Counted from the stretch's first letter, positions 39,395-48,254 are shown. The stretch: 64,000 bases of DNA from Mycolicibacterium aichiense (GCF_010726245.1 NZ_AP022561.1:310001-374000), one strand, 5' to 3'. Program-made: numbers and translations. Notes: generated by a model not told the origin, from the sequence alone.

Positions 39395-40708
39395 CTACGC
39401 CGTCCACCACGGCCGCAGGGGCAGCCCGGCGTCGCCGCCCTTCTCGTCGAGCTTGACGGCCAGAACCTGGTGCAGCTGAACGACATTGGTCTCGAAGCCG
39501 AGCCGTGATCCGGCCATGTACAGGCCCCACACCTTGGCGGTGGCCAGGCCCACCTCGTCGACGGCTTCGTCCCAGTGCTCGACGAGGTTGCGGCACCAGT
39601 CCCGCAGCGTCATCGCATAGTGGTGGCGCAGGTTCTCCTCGTGCACCACCTCCAGGCCGGCATCCTGGGCTTCGGTGATGATGCGGCCCGAGCCGGTCAG
39701 TTCGCCGTCGGGGAACACATAGCGGTCGATGAAACCACCCGCGCTGGGGCCGGTCTTGTTGTCGGGGCGGGTGATGCAGTGGTTGAGCAGCAGCCCGCCG
39801 ACGCGCAGCTTGGACTTCAGGAAGCCGAAGTACGCCGGGTAGTTGGCCACCCCGATGTGCTCGGTCAACCCTATCGATGACACCGCGTCGAAGCCGCTCT
39901 CCAAGACGTCGCGGTAGTCGCTGTGGCGGACCTCGGCCAGGTCGGCCAGGCCCTGCTCGGCGATGGCCTTCTGCGCCCACGCGGCCTGCTCGCGGGACAG
40001 CGTCACGCCGATCGCCTTCACCCCGTGCTTCGCCGCGTAGCGCACCATGCCACCCCAGCCGCAACCGACGTCGAGCAGACGGTCGCCGGGCTTGAGGCGC
40101 AGCTTCTCGAACACCAGCCGGTACTTGTTCTCCTGCGCTTCCTCCAGCGTGGCATCCGCGCTCGGGTAGCACGCACACGTGTACGTCATCGACGGCCCAA
40201 GGACCCACTCGTAGAACGTGTTTGACACGTCGTAGTGGTGGTGGATGGCGTCGGCGTCGCGCTTTTTGCTGTGCCGCAGGCCCTCGGCGACGCGGCGCCA
40301 CCGCGGCAGCGCTTCCTGAGGCGGCGGGGCGATCGGCTTGAGGTGCTCGATGCCGATCGAACGCACGATATCGACCAGCACGCGAGCCGGCGGCCGCTTG
40401 AAATCCAGCTGGTGGGACAGTGCCCGCAGCAGGTCGTACGGATCCCCGGGATGGACGCCCTGCATCTCGAGGTCGCCCGAGACGTAGGCGCGGGCCAGGC
40501 CCAGATCGCCCGGGGCGGTCGCCAGATACGTGGTCCCACGCGGGGTGAGTAGATCCAGACCCAGCTCGGCGTCTTCAGGCCCCGCGGAGCTGCCGTCGTA
40601 CGCGGTGAATTTCAGCGGCAGTTCCCCACCGGCGGTGAAGATCTCGAGGATCTCGGCAAGCTTGAACTTTCCTGGCGCATGCGCCTCGTTCTCACGAAAG
40701 ATCGTCAT
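39395..40708 (-). CDS. tmsB: SAM-dependent fatty acid C10 methyltransferase (TmsB/Rv3720 family)
   Basis: 437 aa, cyclopropane-synthase-type methyltransferase. The SAM motif VGCGWGGMVRYAA is near residue 203, and the family cysteine/active-site region near HYDVSNTFYEWVLGPSMTYTCA. With the next gene it forms the pair known to convert oleoyl phospholipid chains to 10-methylstearate (tuberculostearic acid): this enzyme adds a 10-methylene carbon, the partner reduces it. The start overlaps the partner's stop by 4 bp (ATGA, 40705-40708). Equivalent to Rv3720. Confidence 0.88.
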   Translation of the reverse strand: MTIFRENEAHAPGKFKLAEILEIFTAGGELPLKFTAYDGSSAGPEDAELGLDLLTPRGTTYLATAPGDLGLARAYVSGDLEMQGVHPGDPYDLLRALSHQLDFKRPPARVLVDIVRSIGIEHLKPIAPPPQEALPRWRRVAEGLRHSKKRDADAIHHHYDVSNTFYEWVLGPSMTYTCACYPSADATLEEAQENKYRLVFEKLRLKPGDRLLDVGCGWGGMVRYAAKHGVKAIGVTLSREQAAWAQKAIAEQGLADLAEVRHSDYRDVLESGFDAVSSIGLTEHIGVANYPAYFGFLKSKLRVGGLLLNHCITRPDNKTGPSAGGFIDRYVFPDGELTGSGRIITEAQDAGLEVVHEENLRHHYAMTLRDWCRNLVEHWDEAVDEVGLATAKVWGLYMAGSRLGFETNVVQLHQVLAVKLDEKGGDAGLPLRPWWTA

Positions 40709-42078
40709 TGTCGTTGCACCGCCTTTGCATACAGGCCCAGTAGCCGTGAATCAGGGTCGTAGGTCTTTTTTACGGTCTTATAGGTTTCGCCACCGTAGAG
40801 ATTGTCAAACTCCTCCCGGCTGTAAAAGGCGTCGGAATACAGCGACTTGTGTCCGTCGAGCTTGCCGATCTGCTCTTCTATCAGGCGGTTCGTGTGGCTC
40901 GGTGTTGGCCCCATCGGTACCGAGGACCAGAATCCGATGTTGACGTAGCTGTGTCCGGCGCGCAGCGGATACAGCGGCCAGCCCGCCGGGTCACGCAGCC
41001 GAAGCGGACACAGCCACAGCGGCTCGATGGGGACATTGGTCAGGAACCAGTCCAGGAATTCGACACAATGCTCGATCGGCACCTCGACGTCCTGGACCAC
41101 CCGCTCCAGCGGCGGACGGCCGTGCCGGGCCTCGATCCGGTCGGCGATGTTGAACCGTTGGTCGTAGCCGATCAGCTTCCAGTAGAAGCTGCTCCGGCGG
41201 TAGCGGCGCGGCCACCAACGGCGGATCTTCGGGTTCTGCGCGCCGAATGCCCGCGAGCACCAGAACCAATCGGTGTCCCAGCGCCACAGGTAGTCGTGGA
41301 TGGTCAGCCGGTCGTCCTTGACCCCGTCGTCGTGCTGGATCGAGCGGTAGTAGATGTCCTGGCCGGTGTAATCACTGACCGCCCCGGCGGCTGGGGTCTG
41401 CACGCCCAGACACAGGTAGCTCTCGTCGGCGCTGAACACCACGCCGTCGAGGTAGTCGACCCGGGTGCCGTCGTATCCACCGGTCTCGATGATCCGGTCC
41501 ATCGCGACCACCAGGTCGGGCAGCGAATGGAATCGCAGGTGCTTGAGCGCGACGAATGGCTTGACCGGTTCCAGCTCGATGCGTAGGCGTACCGAATAGC
41601 CAAGCGTGCCATAGGAATTGGGGAAGCTACGGAACAAGTCCGGATGGGCCTCACGGCTCGCGGTGATCACCTCACCCGAGCCGGTCAGGATGTCCATCTC
41701 GATCACGGACTCGTGCGGCAGACCGTTGCGGAACGACGCCGACTCGATCCCCAGCCCGGTCACCGCCCCGCCCAGGGTGATGGTTTTGAGCTGCGGAACC
41801 ACCAGCGGGGACAGGCCGTACGGCAGGGTCGCGGCGACCAGGTCCTCGTAGGTGCACATGCCGGCGACATCGGCGGTCCGGGCTGCCGGGTCGACGGAGA
41901 TCACGTTGGTGAGCCCGGAGGTGTCCAACCCTGGCGCGTTGCTCTTGGCGCGTGCGCGGAACAGGTTGGACGTCGGTTTCGCCAGACGTACCGGGGCGTT
42001 CGAAGGAATGGCGCGGTAGCTGGCGAGGAGCCGCTCCACGCCCTGGGCATGAGCTGACAGTGCTGCAGAAACAGACAC
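40705..42078 (-). CDS. tmsA: FAD-dependent 10-methylene fatty acid reductase (TmsA/Rv3719 family)
   Basis: 457 aa, FAD_binding_4 family oxidoreductase related to DHCR24/seladin. The PCMH-type FAD domain is N-terminal (DVAGMCTYEDLVAATLPYGL and LGGAVTGLGIESAS near residues 95-125). Predicted to reduce 10-methylene-stearoyl to 10-methyl-stearoyl chains. First gene of the coupled pair with tmsB. Divergent from the SRPBCC gene, 89 bp between starts. Equivalent to Rv3719. Confidence 0.88.
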   Translation of the reverse strand: MSVSAALSAHAQGVERLLASYRAIPSNAPVRLAKPTSNLFRARAKSNAPGLDTSGLTNVISVDPAARTADVAGMCTYEDLVAATLPYGLSPLVVPQLKTITLGGAVTGLGIESASFRNGLPHESVIEMDILTGSGEVITASREAHPDLFRSFPNSYGTLGYSVRLRIELEPVKPFVALKHLRFHSLPDLVVAMDRIIETGGYDGTRVDYLDGVVFSADESYLCLGVQTPAAGAVSDYTGQDIYYRSIQHDDGVKDDRLTIHDYLWRWDTDWFWCSRAFGAQNPKIRRWWPRRYRRSSFYWKLIGYDQRFNIADRIEARHGRPPLERVVQDVEVPIEHCVEFLDWFLTNVPIEPLWLCPLRLRDPAGWPLYPLRAGHSYVNIGFWSSVPMGPTPSHTNRLIEEQIGKLDGHKSLYSDAFYSREEFDNLYGGETYKTVKKTYDPDSRLLGLYAKAVQRQ

Positions 42079-42167
42079 ACGACTACGCTAGTCCGCAGCC
42101 ACAGCCGATGCGACCGCACGGCCGGTGGATCACACCGCAACCCGCCGTTACCCGAGGAGTTTCCCTG

Positions 42168-42614
42168 ATGGGACAGGTCAGCGCCGCAAGTTCGATCTTG
42201 ATCGACGCCGAACCGGCCGCCGTGCTCGACGCGATCGCCGACTACCAGAACGTGCGCCCGAAGATCCTCTCGCCGCAGTACAGCGAATACCAGGTGCTGC
42301 AGGGCGGCCAGGGTCAGGGCACAGTCGCCAAGTGGAAGTTGCAGGCCACCAAGTCGCGGGTGCGCGAAGTGCAGGCCGTCGTCGACGTCGCCGGCCATAC
42401 CGTCATCGAGAAAGACGCGAACTCCTCGATGGTGATCAACTGGACCGTCGCGCCGGCCGGCCCAGGCTCCAGCGTCACCCTCAAGACCACCTGGACCGGG
42501 GCGGGCGGCATCGGCGGCTTCTTCGAGAAGACGTTCGCGCCGCTGGGCCTGCGCAAGATTCAGGACGAGTTGCTCGGCAACCTCAAGAAGACCGTCGAGG
42601 CCGCGAAGGCCTAG
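42168..42614 (+). CDS. SRPBCC-fold protein (polyketide cyclase/START-like)
   Basis: 148 aa from ATG 42168 with GAGGAG upstream. START/Bet v1-type helix-grip fold: VSAASSILIDAEPAAVLDAIADY at the N-terminus and a C-terminal helix LGLRKIQDELLGNLKKTVEA. Ligand-binding proteins of this type hold lipids or polyketides; the ligand here is unknown. Equivalent to Rv3718c. Its stop overlaps the convergent amidase stop by 4 bp. The position beside the 10-methyl lipid genes is conserved in mycobacteria, but a shared role is unproven. Confidence 0.82.
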   Translation: MGQVSAASSILIDAEPAAVLDAIADYQNVRPKILSPQYSEYQVLQGGQGQGTVAKWKLQATKSRVREVQAVVDVAGHTVIEKDANSSMVINWTVAPAGPGSSVTLKTTWTGAGGIGGFFEKTFAPLGLRKIQDELLGNLKKTVEAAKA

Positions 42615-43384
42615 CTGGCGCGGGCCGGCTGGGTGGCCAGGAACGCTGCGATGCCCTGCACGACGGCGGCGGCGTACTTCTGGCGACCTTCGGGGCTTTC
42701 CATCAGCGCCGAGTCGGCCGGGTTCTTCATGTTGCCGCACTCGACCAGCACCGATGGGTACTGGGCCAGGTTCAGCCCGGCGAGATCGGCGCGCCCGTAG
42801 AGGCCGTCGGAGCCGATGTAGTTCGCGGCGGGGATGCCGGCTGCGACCATTTGGTCGCGCATGGCCCTGGCGAGCTGCACCGACGGCCCTGCCTGGGCCT
42901 GATTCAGCGGCGGGCTGGAGTAGTTGACGTGGAAGCCGCGGCCGGTCGCCGGGCCGCCGTCGGCGTGGATCGAGATGATCGCGTTGGGCGCCAGCGCGTT
43001 GGCCATCGCAGCGCGTTCGTCGACGCACGCCGCAACCTGGTTGTCGTTACCGCGCGACATGGCGGTGCGCACGCCGAGCTGGCTCAGCATCTGGCGGATC
43101 AGCAGCACGGTGTCCCAGTTGAAGGTGTGTTCAGGGAACCCGTCGTTGGTGGTGGTGCCCGACGTCTGGCAGTCCTTGGTGCCGCCACGGCCGGTCGGCA
43201 CCTGTTTGGTCAGTGACGCGTCGTTGGCGCCGTTGTGGCCGGGGTCGAGGAACACGATCATCCCGGCGATGCTGGTCGGTGCGGCATGGCTGAGCGGGGT
43301 GAGCGCCTGCGATAGGACCACCAACACGGCGGTGCATGTTGAGGCGACGACACGCGTGCGGGCGGACATAAGCACGCGCGTCAC
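42611..43384 (-). CDS. ami1: N-acetylmuramoyl-L-alanine amidase (Rv3717/Ami1 family)
   Basis: 257 aa from GTG 43384; ATG 43369 (MSARTRVVASTC) is a plausible shorter start. Signal peptide cut near SHAAP. Zinc amidase of the AmiC/Amidase_3 fold cutting the MurNAc-L-Ala bond in peptidoglycan. Zinc ligands: His in LDPGHNG, Glu in FPEHTFNW, His in SIHADGG; catalytic Glu in VLVECGNMKN. Single domain without a cell-wall-binding module, as in M. tuberculosis Ami1. Divergent from ybaB. Confidence 0.9.
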   Translation of the reverse strand: MTRVLMSARTRVVASTCTAVLVVLSQALTPLSHAAPTSIAGMIVFLDPGHNGANDASLTKQVPTGRGGTKDCQTSGTTTNDGFPEHTFNWDTVLLIRQMLSQLGVRTAMSRGNDNQVAACVDERAAMANALAPNAIISIHADGGPATGRGFHVNYSSPPLNQAQAGPSVQLARAMRDQMVAAGIPAANYIGSDGLYGRADLAGLNLAQYPSVLVECGNMKNPADSALMESPEGRQKYAAAVVQGIAAFLATQPARAS

Positions 43385-43473
43385 CGTAACTCTTCGCCGT
43401 CTAGTCTTGAAGTCGCTGACTGCCCGAATTCGCAGGCGAAACCAAGTCGAGACCGAGACGCAAGGAGACTGTC

Positions 43474-43860
43474 ATGCAACCCGGACCCGGTGAGCTGCCG
43501 AACCTCGAAGGATTTCGCGAGCAGGCCGAGCAGATGCGCGACCAGGTGATGCCGGGTCTGCAGGCTGCGTTGCAGCAGGCCCAGGAAATGCAGCAGAAGC
43601 TGATGGAGGCCCAGGCCGCGCTGGCCGCTGCCGAGGTGCACGGTCAGGCCGGCGGTGGGCTGGTTCAGGTGACGATGAAAGGCAGCGGCGAGGTCGTCGG
43701 GATCCGGATCGACCCCAAGGTCGTCAACCCCGATGATGTCGAGACGCTGCAGGACCTGATCGTCGGCGCGCTCGCCGACTCGGCCCGTCAGTTCACGATC
43801 CTGGCGCAGACCCACCTCGGCCCTCTGGCCGGGCAGGCCCCAGGCATTCCGGGGGCCTGA
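43474..43860 (+). CDS. YbaB/EbfC nucleoid-associated protein
   Basis: 128 aa dimeric DNA-binding protein. The helical core [20 protein letters not shown] is followed by the beta strands [26 protein letters not shown] 7 nt before ATG 43474. Upstream partner of recR (4-nt gap), a conserved arrangement in bacteria. Equivalent to Rv3716c. Confidence 0.93.
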   Translation: MQPGPGELPNLEGFREQAEQMRDQVMPGLQAALQQAQEMQQKLMEAQAALAAAEVHGQAGGGLVQVTMKGSGEVVGIRIDPKVVNPDDVETLQDLIVGALADSARQFTILAQTHLGPLAGQAPGIPGA

Positions 43861-43864
43861 CGCG

Positions 43865-44476
43865 TTGTTCGAAGGACCCGTCCAGGATTTGATCGACGAA
43901 CTCGGCAAGCTGCCGGGTGTCGGTCCCAAGAGTGCCCAGCGCATCGCGTTCCATCTGTTGTCGGTGGAGCCGCCGGACATCGACCGGCTGACCGCGGCGC
44001 TGGGCAGGGTCCGCGACGGGGTGCAGTTCTGCGAGGTGTGCGGCAACGTCTCCGATGCCGACCGGTGCCGCATCTGCAGTGACGCACGGCGCGACGGGTC
44101 GCTGGTGTGTGTGGTGGAGGAACCCAAGGATGTGCAGGCCGTGGAACGTACCCGCGAATTCCGCGGGCGCTATCACGTTCTGGGCGGAGCGCTGGACCCG
44201 CTGTCCGGTATCGGACCTGATCAACTGCGAATTCGGCAGCTGCTGAACAGAATTGGCGAGCGAATTGACGGAGTGGACATTACCGAGGTGATCATCGCGA
44301 CCGACCCGAACACCGAAGGTGAGGCGACAGCCACCTACCTGGTGCGGATTCTGCGCGACATTCCCGGGTTGACGGTCTCACGCATCGCGTCGGGCTTGCC
44401 GATGGGCGGGGATCTGGAGTTCGCCGACGAGCTGACGCTGGGCCGCGCCCTGTCCGGCCGCCGGCAAATGGTTTAG
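43865..44476 (+). CDS. recR: Recombination mediator protein RecR
   Basis: 203 aa. TTG start (residues [20 protein letters not shown]) 4 nt after the ybaB stop; no in-frame ATG or GTG near the family N-terminus, so this rare start is well supported. Helix-hairpin-helix [11 protein letters not shown], zinc finger C-E-V-C-x8-C-R-I-C (in [16 protein letters not shown]), Toprim [13 protein letters not shown], and the C-terminal Walker-B-like part. Loads RecA with RecO/RecF. Equivalent to Rv3715c. Confidence 0.94.
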   Translation: MFEGPVQDLIDELGKLPGVGPKSAQRIAFHLLSVEPPDIDRLTAALGRVRDGVQFCEVCGNVSDADRCRICSDARRDGSLVCVVEEPKDVQAVERTREFRGRYHVLGGALDPLSGIGPDQLRIRQLLNRIGERIDGVDITEVIIATDPNTEGEATATYLVRILRDIPGLTVSRIASGLPMGGDLEFADELTLGRALSGRRQMV

Positions 44477-44495
44477 CGTCCGTAGGATCGCCTAC

Positions 44496-45269
44496 ATGGC
44501 GAGGCCTAACGACTTTGTCCGACTGAACTGCGGGGCCTGCGTCGACGGCGCCGGTTTGGGATTCGATATCTCGATGGCGTTCCAGCCGATCTTCGACAGC
44601 AACGCCAGACAGGTCCACTCGCAAGAGGCGCTGGTTCGCGGCGTGCGCAACGAGCCGGCGTCGGCGGTGTTCGCTCAAGTCGGCGACCACAACTTGTACC
44701 GGTTCGATCAGGTGTGCCGTGTCACGGCGATCAGATTGGCGGCGGAGTTGGGGATCTCGACGTCGCTCAACGTCAATTTCATGCCGAACGCCGTCTACCG
44801 CCCGGAACTCTGCATCCGGACAACGCTGGAAGCTGCTGAGACGTACGGCTTTCCTGCCGACCGCATCGTTTTCGAGTTCACCGAAGCAGAGAAGATCGCC
44901 GACTTCGGGCATCTGCAGGCGATCGTGGCCGACTACCGGCAGCGCGGATTCACCGTCGCCATCGATGATTTCGGCGCCGGGCATGCCGGACTCAACCTCT
45001 TGGCGGATCTGCAGCCGGATCTCGTCAAGATCGACATGGGTCTGATCCGCGACATCGACCAGGACAAGGCCCGTAGGGCCATCTGCAAAGGCATCGTCGG
45101 AATGAGCGAGGATCTGGGGATCGGACTCATCGCCGAGGGGATCGAACGCCGGGAAGAGATGGAGTGCCTGCAAGACCTGGGCGTGCATCTGTTCCAGGGC
45201 TACTACATTGCCCGGCCGACATTCGAAAGCGTGGCCGATGTCAATCCGGAAGTGCGCACGGCCGCCTGA
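44496..45269 (+). CDS. Stand-alone EAL-domain cyclic-di-GMP phosphodiesterase
   Basis: 257 aa, nearly all EAL domain. Hydrolyses c-di-GMP to pGpG. Key residues appear complete: E in SQEALVRG, N in LNVNFMP, E in FEFTEAE, DDFGAGHAG, K in LVKIDMG, E in IAEGIER and Q in LFQGYYIARP. No sensor or membrane domain; the first 25 residues hold two cysteines (NCGACVDG), a possible metal or redox site. It starts 19 bp after recR. A GGDEF-EAL protein is at 49375-51690. Confidence 0.88.
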   Translation: MARPNDFVRLNCGACVDGAGLGFDISMAFQPIFDSNARQVHSQEALVRGVRNEPASAVFAQVGDHNLYRFDQVCRVTAIRLAAELGISTSLNVNFMPNAVYRPELCIRTTLEAAETYGFPADRIVFEFTEAEKIADFGHLQAIVADYRQRGFTVAIDDFGAGHAGLNLLADLQPDLVKIDMGLIRDIDQDKARRAICKGIVGMSEDLGIGLIAEGIERREEMECLQDLGVHLFQGYYIARPTFESVADVNPEVRTAA

Positions 45270-45282
45270 CTGGGTGACGTGC

Positions 45283-45343
45283 CGCGAGATTGAACTGATG
45301 CAGAGGTTTACTCGCACGTTGTCTGCGTGAGTTCAATCTCGCG
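45283..45343. repeat. Palindromic repeat, copy 1 (upstream of DUF559 gene)
   Basis: Hairpin-forming element: outer arms CGCGAGATTGAACT (45283-45296) and AGTTCAATCTCGCG (45330-45343) are a perfect 14-bp inverted repeat; inner GATGCAG/CTGCGTG partly pairs as well. The 55-bp core 45286-45340 is matched at about 50 of 55 positions by copy 2 at 46220-46274. Ends 32 bp before the DUF559 start. Confidence 0.9.
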
Positions 45344-45375
45344 GACCTGTCGGTGGCGCCCACCATGCTGACCCG

Positions 45376-46221
45376 ATGGGTGAGGTGTTCCTCGGCAGCG
45401 AAGCCGTCGCAAGCGGTGCCTTGACCCGCCATGGACTGCAGCGGTTCCACGAGCGGCTGCTGCCTGACGTCTATCGCGCGCGGGGGCAGGCGCAATCCTT
45501 GCGCGATCGCACGGTTGCCGCCTGGCTGTGGTCGCGCAGACGCGCTGTCATCGCCGGTGCGGCAGCCGCAGCTCTGCATGGCGCGCAATGGGTGAGTGAC
45601 GACGAGCCCATCGAGTTGTTCTGGAACAACGGCCGCCCGCCGAGCGGGCTCATCGTGCGCAACGAAACGCTCGGCAACGACGAGGTGACCCGTATCGCGG
45701 GGCTACCGGTCACCACGCTGGCCCGAACGGCCTTCGATCTCGGCCGATACTTGCCGCGCCACAAAGCAATCGCGCGGTTGGACGCGTTGTCACGCGCCAT
45801 CGTGTTGTCCAACGACGAGGTCTTGCTCCTCGCCAAGCGGTATCCGAGAGCCAGAGGCGTGCGCAGGCTCCGCGAGGTCTTGCCTCTGGTCGACCGCGGT
45901 GCGGCGTCACCGAAGGAAACGTGGTTGCGTCTCCTATTGGTCGACGCTGGGCTTCCGGCGCCGACGACTCAGATTCCTGTCCAGAACAACTGGGGTCTGA
46001 TCGCGATGCTGGACATGGGATGGGAGGACTACATGGTGGCTGCGGAGTACGACGGCGACCTGCATCGCAGTAACCGAGACCGGTACGTCTGGGATCAGAA
46101 GAGGTCGCGGCTCGTCGCGGGGATGGGTTGGGCGGTCGTGCGCGTCATCAACGAGGACGAACCCGCCGACGTGATCACGCGAGTTCGAAACGCTCTGACG
46201 GCCCGCGGCTGGCGTCCGTGA
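45376..46221 (+). CDS. DUF559/AbiEi-like protein with Vsr-type nuclease fold
   Basis: 281 aa, like Rv3714c and a large family in actinobacteria often labelled type IV toxin-antitoxin AbiEi-like. The N-terminal half holds a winged-helix-like part (SGALTRHGLQRFHERLLPDV, then RRAVIAGAAAAALHGA, then ITTLARTAFDLGR-type block). The C-terminal part (about 180-281) resembles DUF559 (Vsr/PD-(D/E)xK fold): LDMGWEDYMVAAEYDGDLHR with D and E-Y-D acidic positions, then RYVWDQKRSRLVAGMGW. Function unproven; a nuclease is inferred. The stop codon overlaps the second palindrome, and the first ends 32 bp before the start. Confidence 0.72.
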   Translation: MGEVFLGSEAVASGALTRHGLQRFHERLLPDVYRARGQAQSLRDRTVAAWLWSRRRAVIAGAAAAALHGAQWVSDDEPIELFWNNGRPPSGLIVRNETLGNDEVTRIAGLPVTTLARTAFDLGRYLPRHKAIARLDALSRAIVLSNDEVLLLAKRYPRARGVRRLREVLPLVDRGAASPKETWLRLLLVDAGLPAPTTQIPVQNNWGLIAMLDMGWEDYMVAAEYDGDLHRSNRDRYVWDQKRSRLVAGMGWAVVRVINEDEPADVITRVRNALTARGWRP

Positions 46222-46274
46222 GATTGAACTGACGCAGGGGTGTACTCGCACTTCGTCTGCGTGAGTTCAATCTC
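46220..46274. repeat. Palindromic repeat, copy 2 (overlaps DUF559 stop)
   Basis: Arms GAGATTGAACT (46220-46230) and AGTTCAATCTC (46264-46274) pair perfectly; inner GACGCAG and CTGCGTG pair with one mismatch. Same 55-bp length and orientation as copy 1, five differences. It begins in the last two bases of the DUF559 stop codon and could also act as that gene's terminator. Confidence 0.9.
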
Positions 46275-46303
46275 GGCGCAGGGGGCGCCAGGGAACTAAG
46301 GCA

Positions 46304-47017
46304 CTACATCCGGCGGGGGGCGGCGAGGCGCTCGCGGCGCAGCTGCTCGACCTCGGGCAACTCGAGCGGCTCCAGCGGTCCGACCACCCGCGACAGCAGT
46401 AGATCGGCCAGCTCGGGATTGCGGGCCAGGCACGGTCCGTGCAGATAGGTCGCGACCACGCTGCCCTGTACGGCGCCGTCGTATCCGTCGCCGTCGCGGT
46501 TGCCCGCGCCCTTGACGACCGTCGCCAGTGGACGGGCGTCAGGGCCTAAAACGGTTCCGCCGCGGTGGTTTTCGAAACCTGTCAGCGGCTGGGACAACCC
46601 GTCGACCAGTGGTGTGGACACCACCTCGCCGATCGTGCGCTTCTCCTGCGGCGAGGTTGTCACATCCAGCAGGCCAACCCCCTCGACCCGCTCACCGGCC
46701 GACGTCTCATACCAGTGGCCGAGCACCTGGATCGCCGCACAGATCGCGAGCACCGGAGCGCCGCGGCCGGCCGCCCGCTGCAAACCCTGATGCGTCAGAA
46801 GGTGCTTGGTGGCCAGTCGCTGCGCGTAGTCCTCGGCGCCGCCGAGGGTGTAGAGATCCAGCGAGTCGGGCACCGGGTCGGCCAACGTGATCTCGACGAT
46901 CTCAGCCGGAATCCCGCGCAGCTGCAACCGTTTACGCAACACGACGGCATTGCCGCCGTCACCATAGGTGCCCATCACATCGGGCAGCACCAGCCCGATC
47001 CGCACGGTCTCAGGCAC
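46304..47017 (-). CDS. gatD: Lipid II isoglutaminyl synthase, glutaminase subunit GatD
   Basis: 237 aa class I (triad) glutamine amidotransferase of the CobB/CobQ type. Supplies ammonia to MurT for amidating D-Glu of the peptidoglycan stem. Nucleophile C93 in VLAICAAIQ and catalytic His193 in TYLHGPCLARNP. Starts 8 bp inside the murT 3' end (47010-47017), so it is coupled to murT. Equivalent to Rv3713. Confidence 0.93.
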   Translation of the reverse strand: MPETVRIGLVLPDVMGTYGDGGNAVVLRKRLQLRGIPAEIVEITLADPVPDSLDLYTLGGAEDYAQRLATKHLLTHQGLQRAAGRGAPVLAICAAIQVLGHWYETSAGERVEGVGLLDVTTSPQEKRTIGEVVSTPLVDGLSQPLTGFENHRGGTVLGPDARPLATVVKGAGNRDGDGYDGAVQGSVVATYLHGPCLARNPELADLLLSRVVGPLEPLELPEVEQLRRERLAAPRRM

Positions 47018-48254
47018 GCATCCTCCCGAGTGTCCGCGTCAGCTGTAGGAACGCCGTGTAATTCGCCACCACCTCGACGTGACCTTTCGGGCACGAGACG
47101 ATCGCATCAATCGTGTTGTGCACCAACGTATGACGGACACCGGCATAACCGAGTCGCACCGCCAGGTCCGTTCCCCGCTCACCGGCGGCGACCACGGGCA
47201 CGTCCTCGAAGTGCTCGAAGTTGACGTCCCACAGCCAGGACAGGTCTTCCCCGTCGGGCACCTGACCGTTGACGGCGATGACCACCCCGTCGGCGCTTCG
47301 GTCGACCATCGACAGCGCCTCCTGCCACCCGGCCGGATTCTTGGCCAGCAGGATGCGCGCGGTGTGCTCACCGATCGGCACGGTCTGGTAGCGGCCGGCG
47401 ACCTCGTCCACCCGGGAGACGGCGGCCACCGCAGCTGCGGGGTCCGCACCCAACGCCACCGCGGCGGCCACCGCCTGGGTGGCATTGCCGCGGTTGACCG
47501 TGCCCGGCAGCGAGAGCCGCATCGGCACCACCAGGTCGTCCGGTCCGTACAGGTTGGCGTCGTCGTACCACCACTGGGGGCTGGGCCTCGTGAAGTCAGT
47601 ACCTGTCGAATACCAGTCCACCCCGTCGCGGACGATCACCTCGCCGCTGCGCGGGCAGCTGACCGAGTCGTTGGCCCAGCCGCCGCCCGCGGCCACCCAC
47701 ACCACCCGGGGACAGTCGTAGGCCGCCGAGGTCATCAGGACGTCGTCGCAATTGGCGACGACGATCGCATCGGGGTGGCGGGCCAGCCCGGCCCGCAGCG
47801 TGCGCTCGATGTGGTTGATCTCACCCACCCGGTCCAGCTGATCGCGGGACAGATTCAGCAGCACGATCACCGCCGGGTCCACCGCATCGGCGACGTGCGG
47901 CACGTGCATCTCGTCGACTTCGAGGGCGGCCAGCGCCGCGTCGCGGGTGCCGGCGAGCGCGGCCACCAGCCCGGCGTCCATATTGGCGCCCTCCGCGTTG
48001 GTCGCCACCGGCCCCAGCGTCGCCAACGCGGCCGCGGTCATCCTGGTGGTGGTGGATTTGCCGTTTGTGCCGGTCACGACGACGGTGCGCCGCCCGGTCC
48101 CGAGTTGGCGCAGGATCGAGCGGTCCAATGTCATCGCGACGAGGCCGCCGATCATGGCGCCGGCACCGCGCCCGGTCGCCCGGGAAGCCCAGCGCGCGGC
48201 GGATCCGGCGGCCAGCGCGGCGCGCCCCCGCAGTGTCATGGTCGGCCTGGGCAT
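47010..48254 (-). CDS. murT: Lipid II isoglutaminyl synthase, Mur-ligase-like subunit MurT
   Basis: 414 aa. ATP-dependent Mur-ligase fold that activates the D-Glu carboxylate of lipid II. P-loop TGTNGKSTTTRM (61-72). Firmicute MurT has an inserted four-Cys zinc ribbon. Here the equivalent region starts C200-P-R-S-G, with Ser for the second Cys, and the later Cys pair is missing, so zinc binding is probably lost. C-terminal DUF1727 domain (about 310-414). First gene of the pair with gatD. Equivalent to Rv3712. Confidence 0.92.
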   Translation of the reverse strand: MPRPTMTLRGRAALAAGSAARWASRATGRGAGAMIGGLVAMTLDRSILRQLGTGRRTVVVTGTNGKSTTTRMTAAALATLGPVATNAEGANMDAGLVAALAGTRDAALAALEVDEMHVPHVADAVDPAVIVLLNLSRDQLDRVGEINHIERTLRAGLARHPDAIVVANCDDVLMTSAAYDCPRVVWVAAGGGWANDSVSCPRSGEVIVRDGVDWYSTGTDFTRPSPQWWYDDANLYGPDDLVVPMRLSLPGTVNRGNATQAVAAAVALGADPAAAVAAVSRVDEVAGRYQTVPIGEHTARILLAKNPAGWQEALSMVDRSADGVVIAVNGQVPDGEDLSWLWDVNFEHFEDVPVVAAGERGTDLAVRLGYAGVRHTLVHNTIDAIVSCPKGHVEVVANYTAFLQLTRTLGRMRA

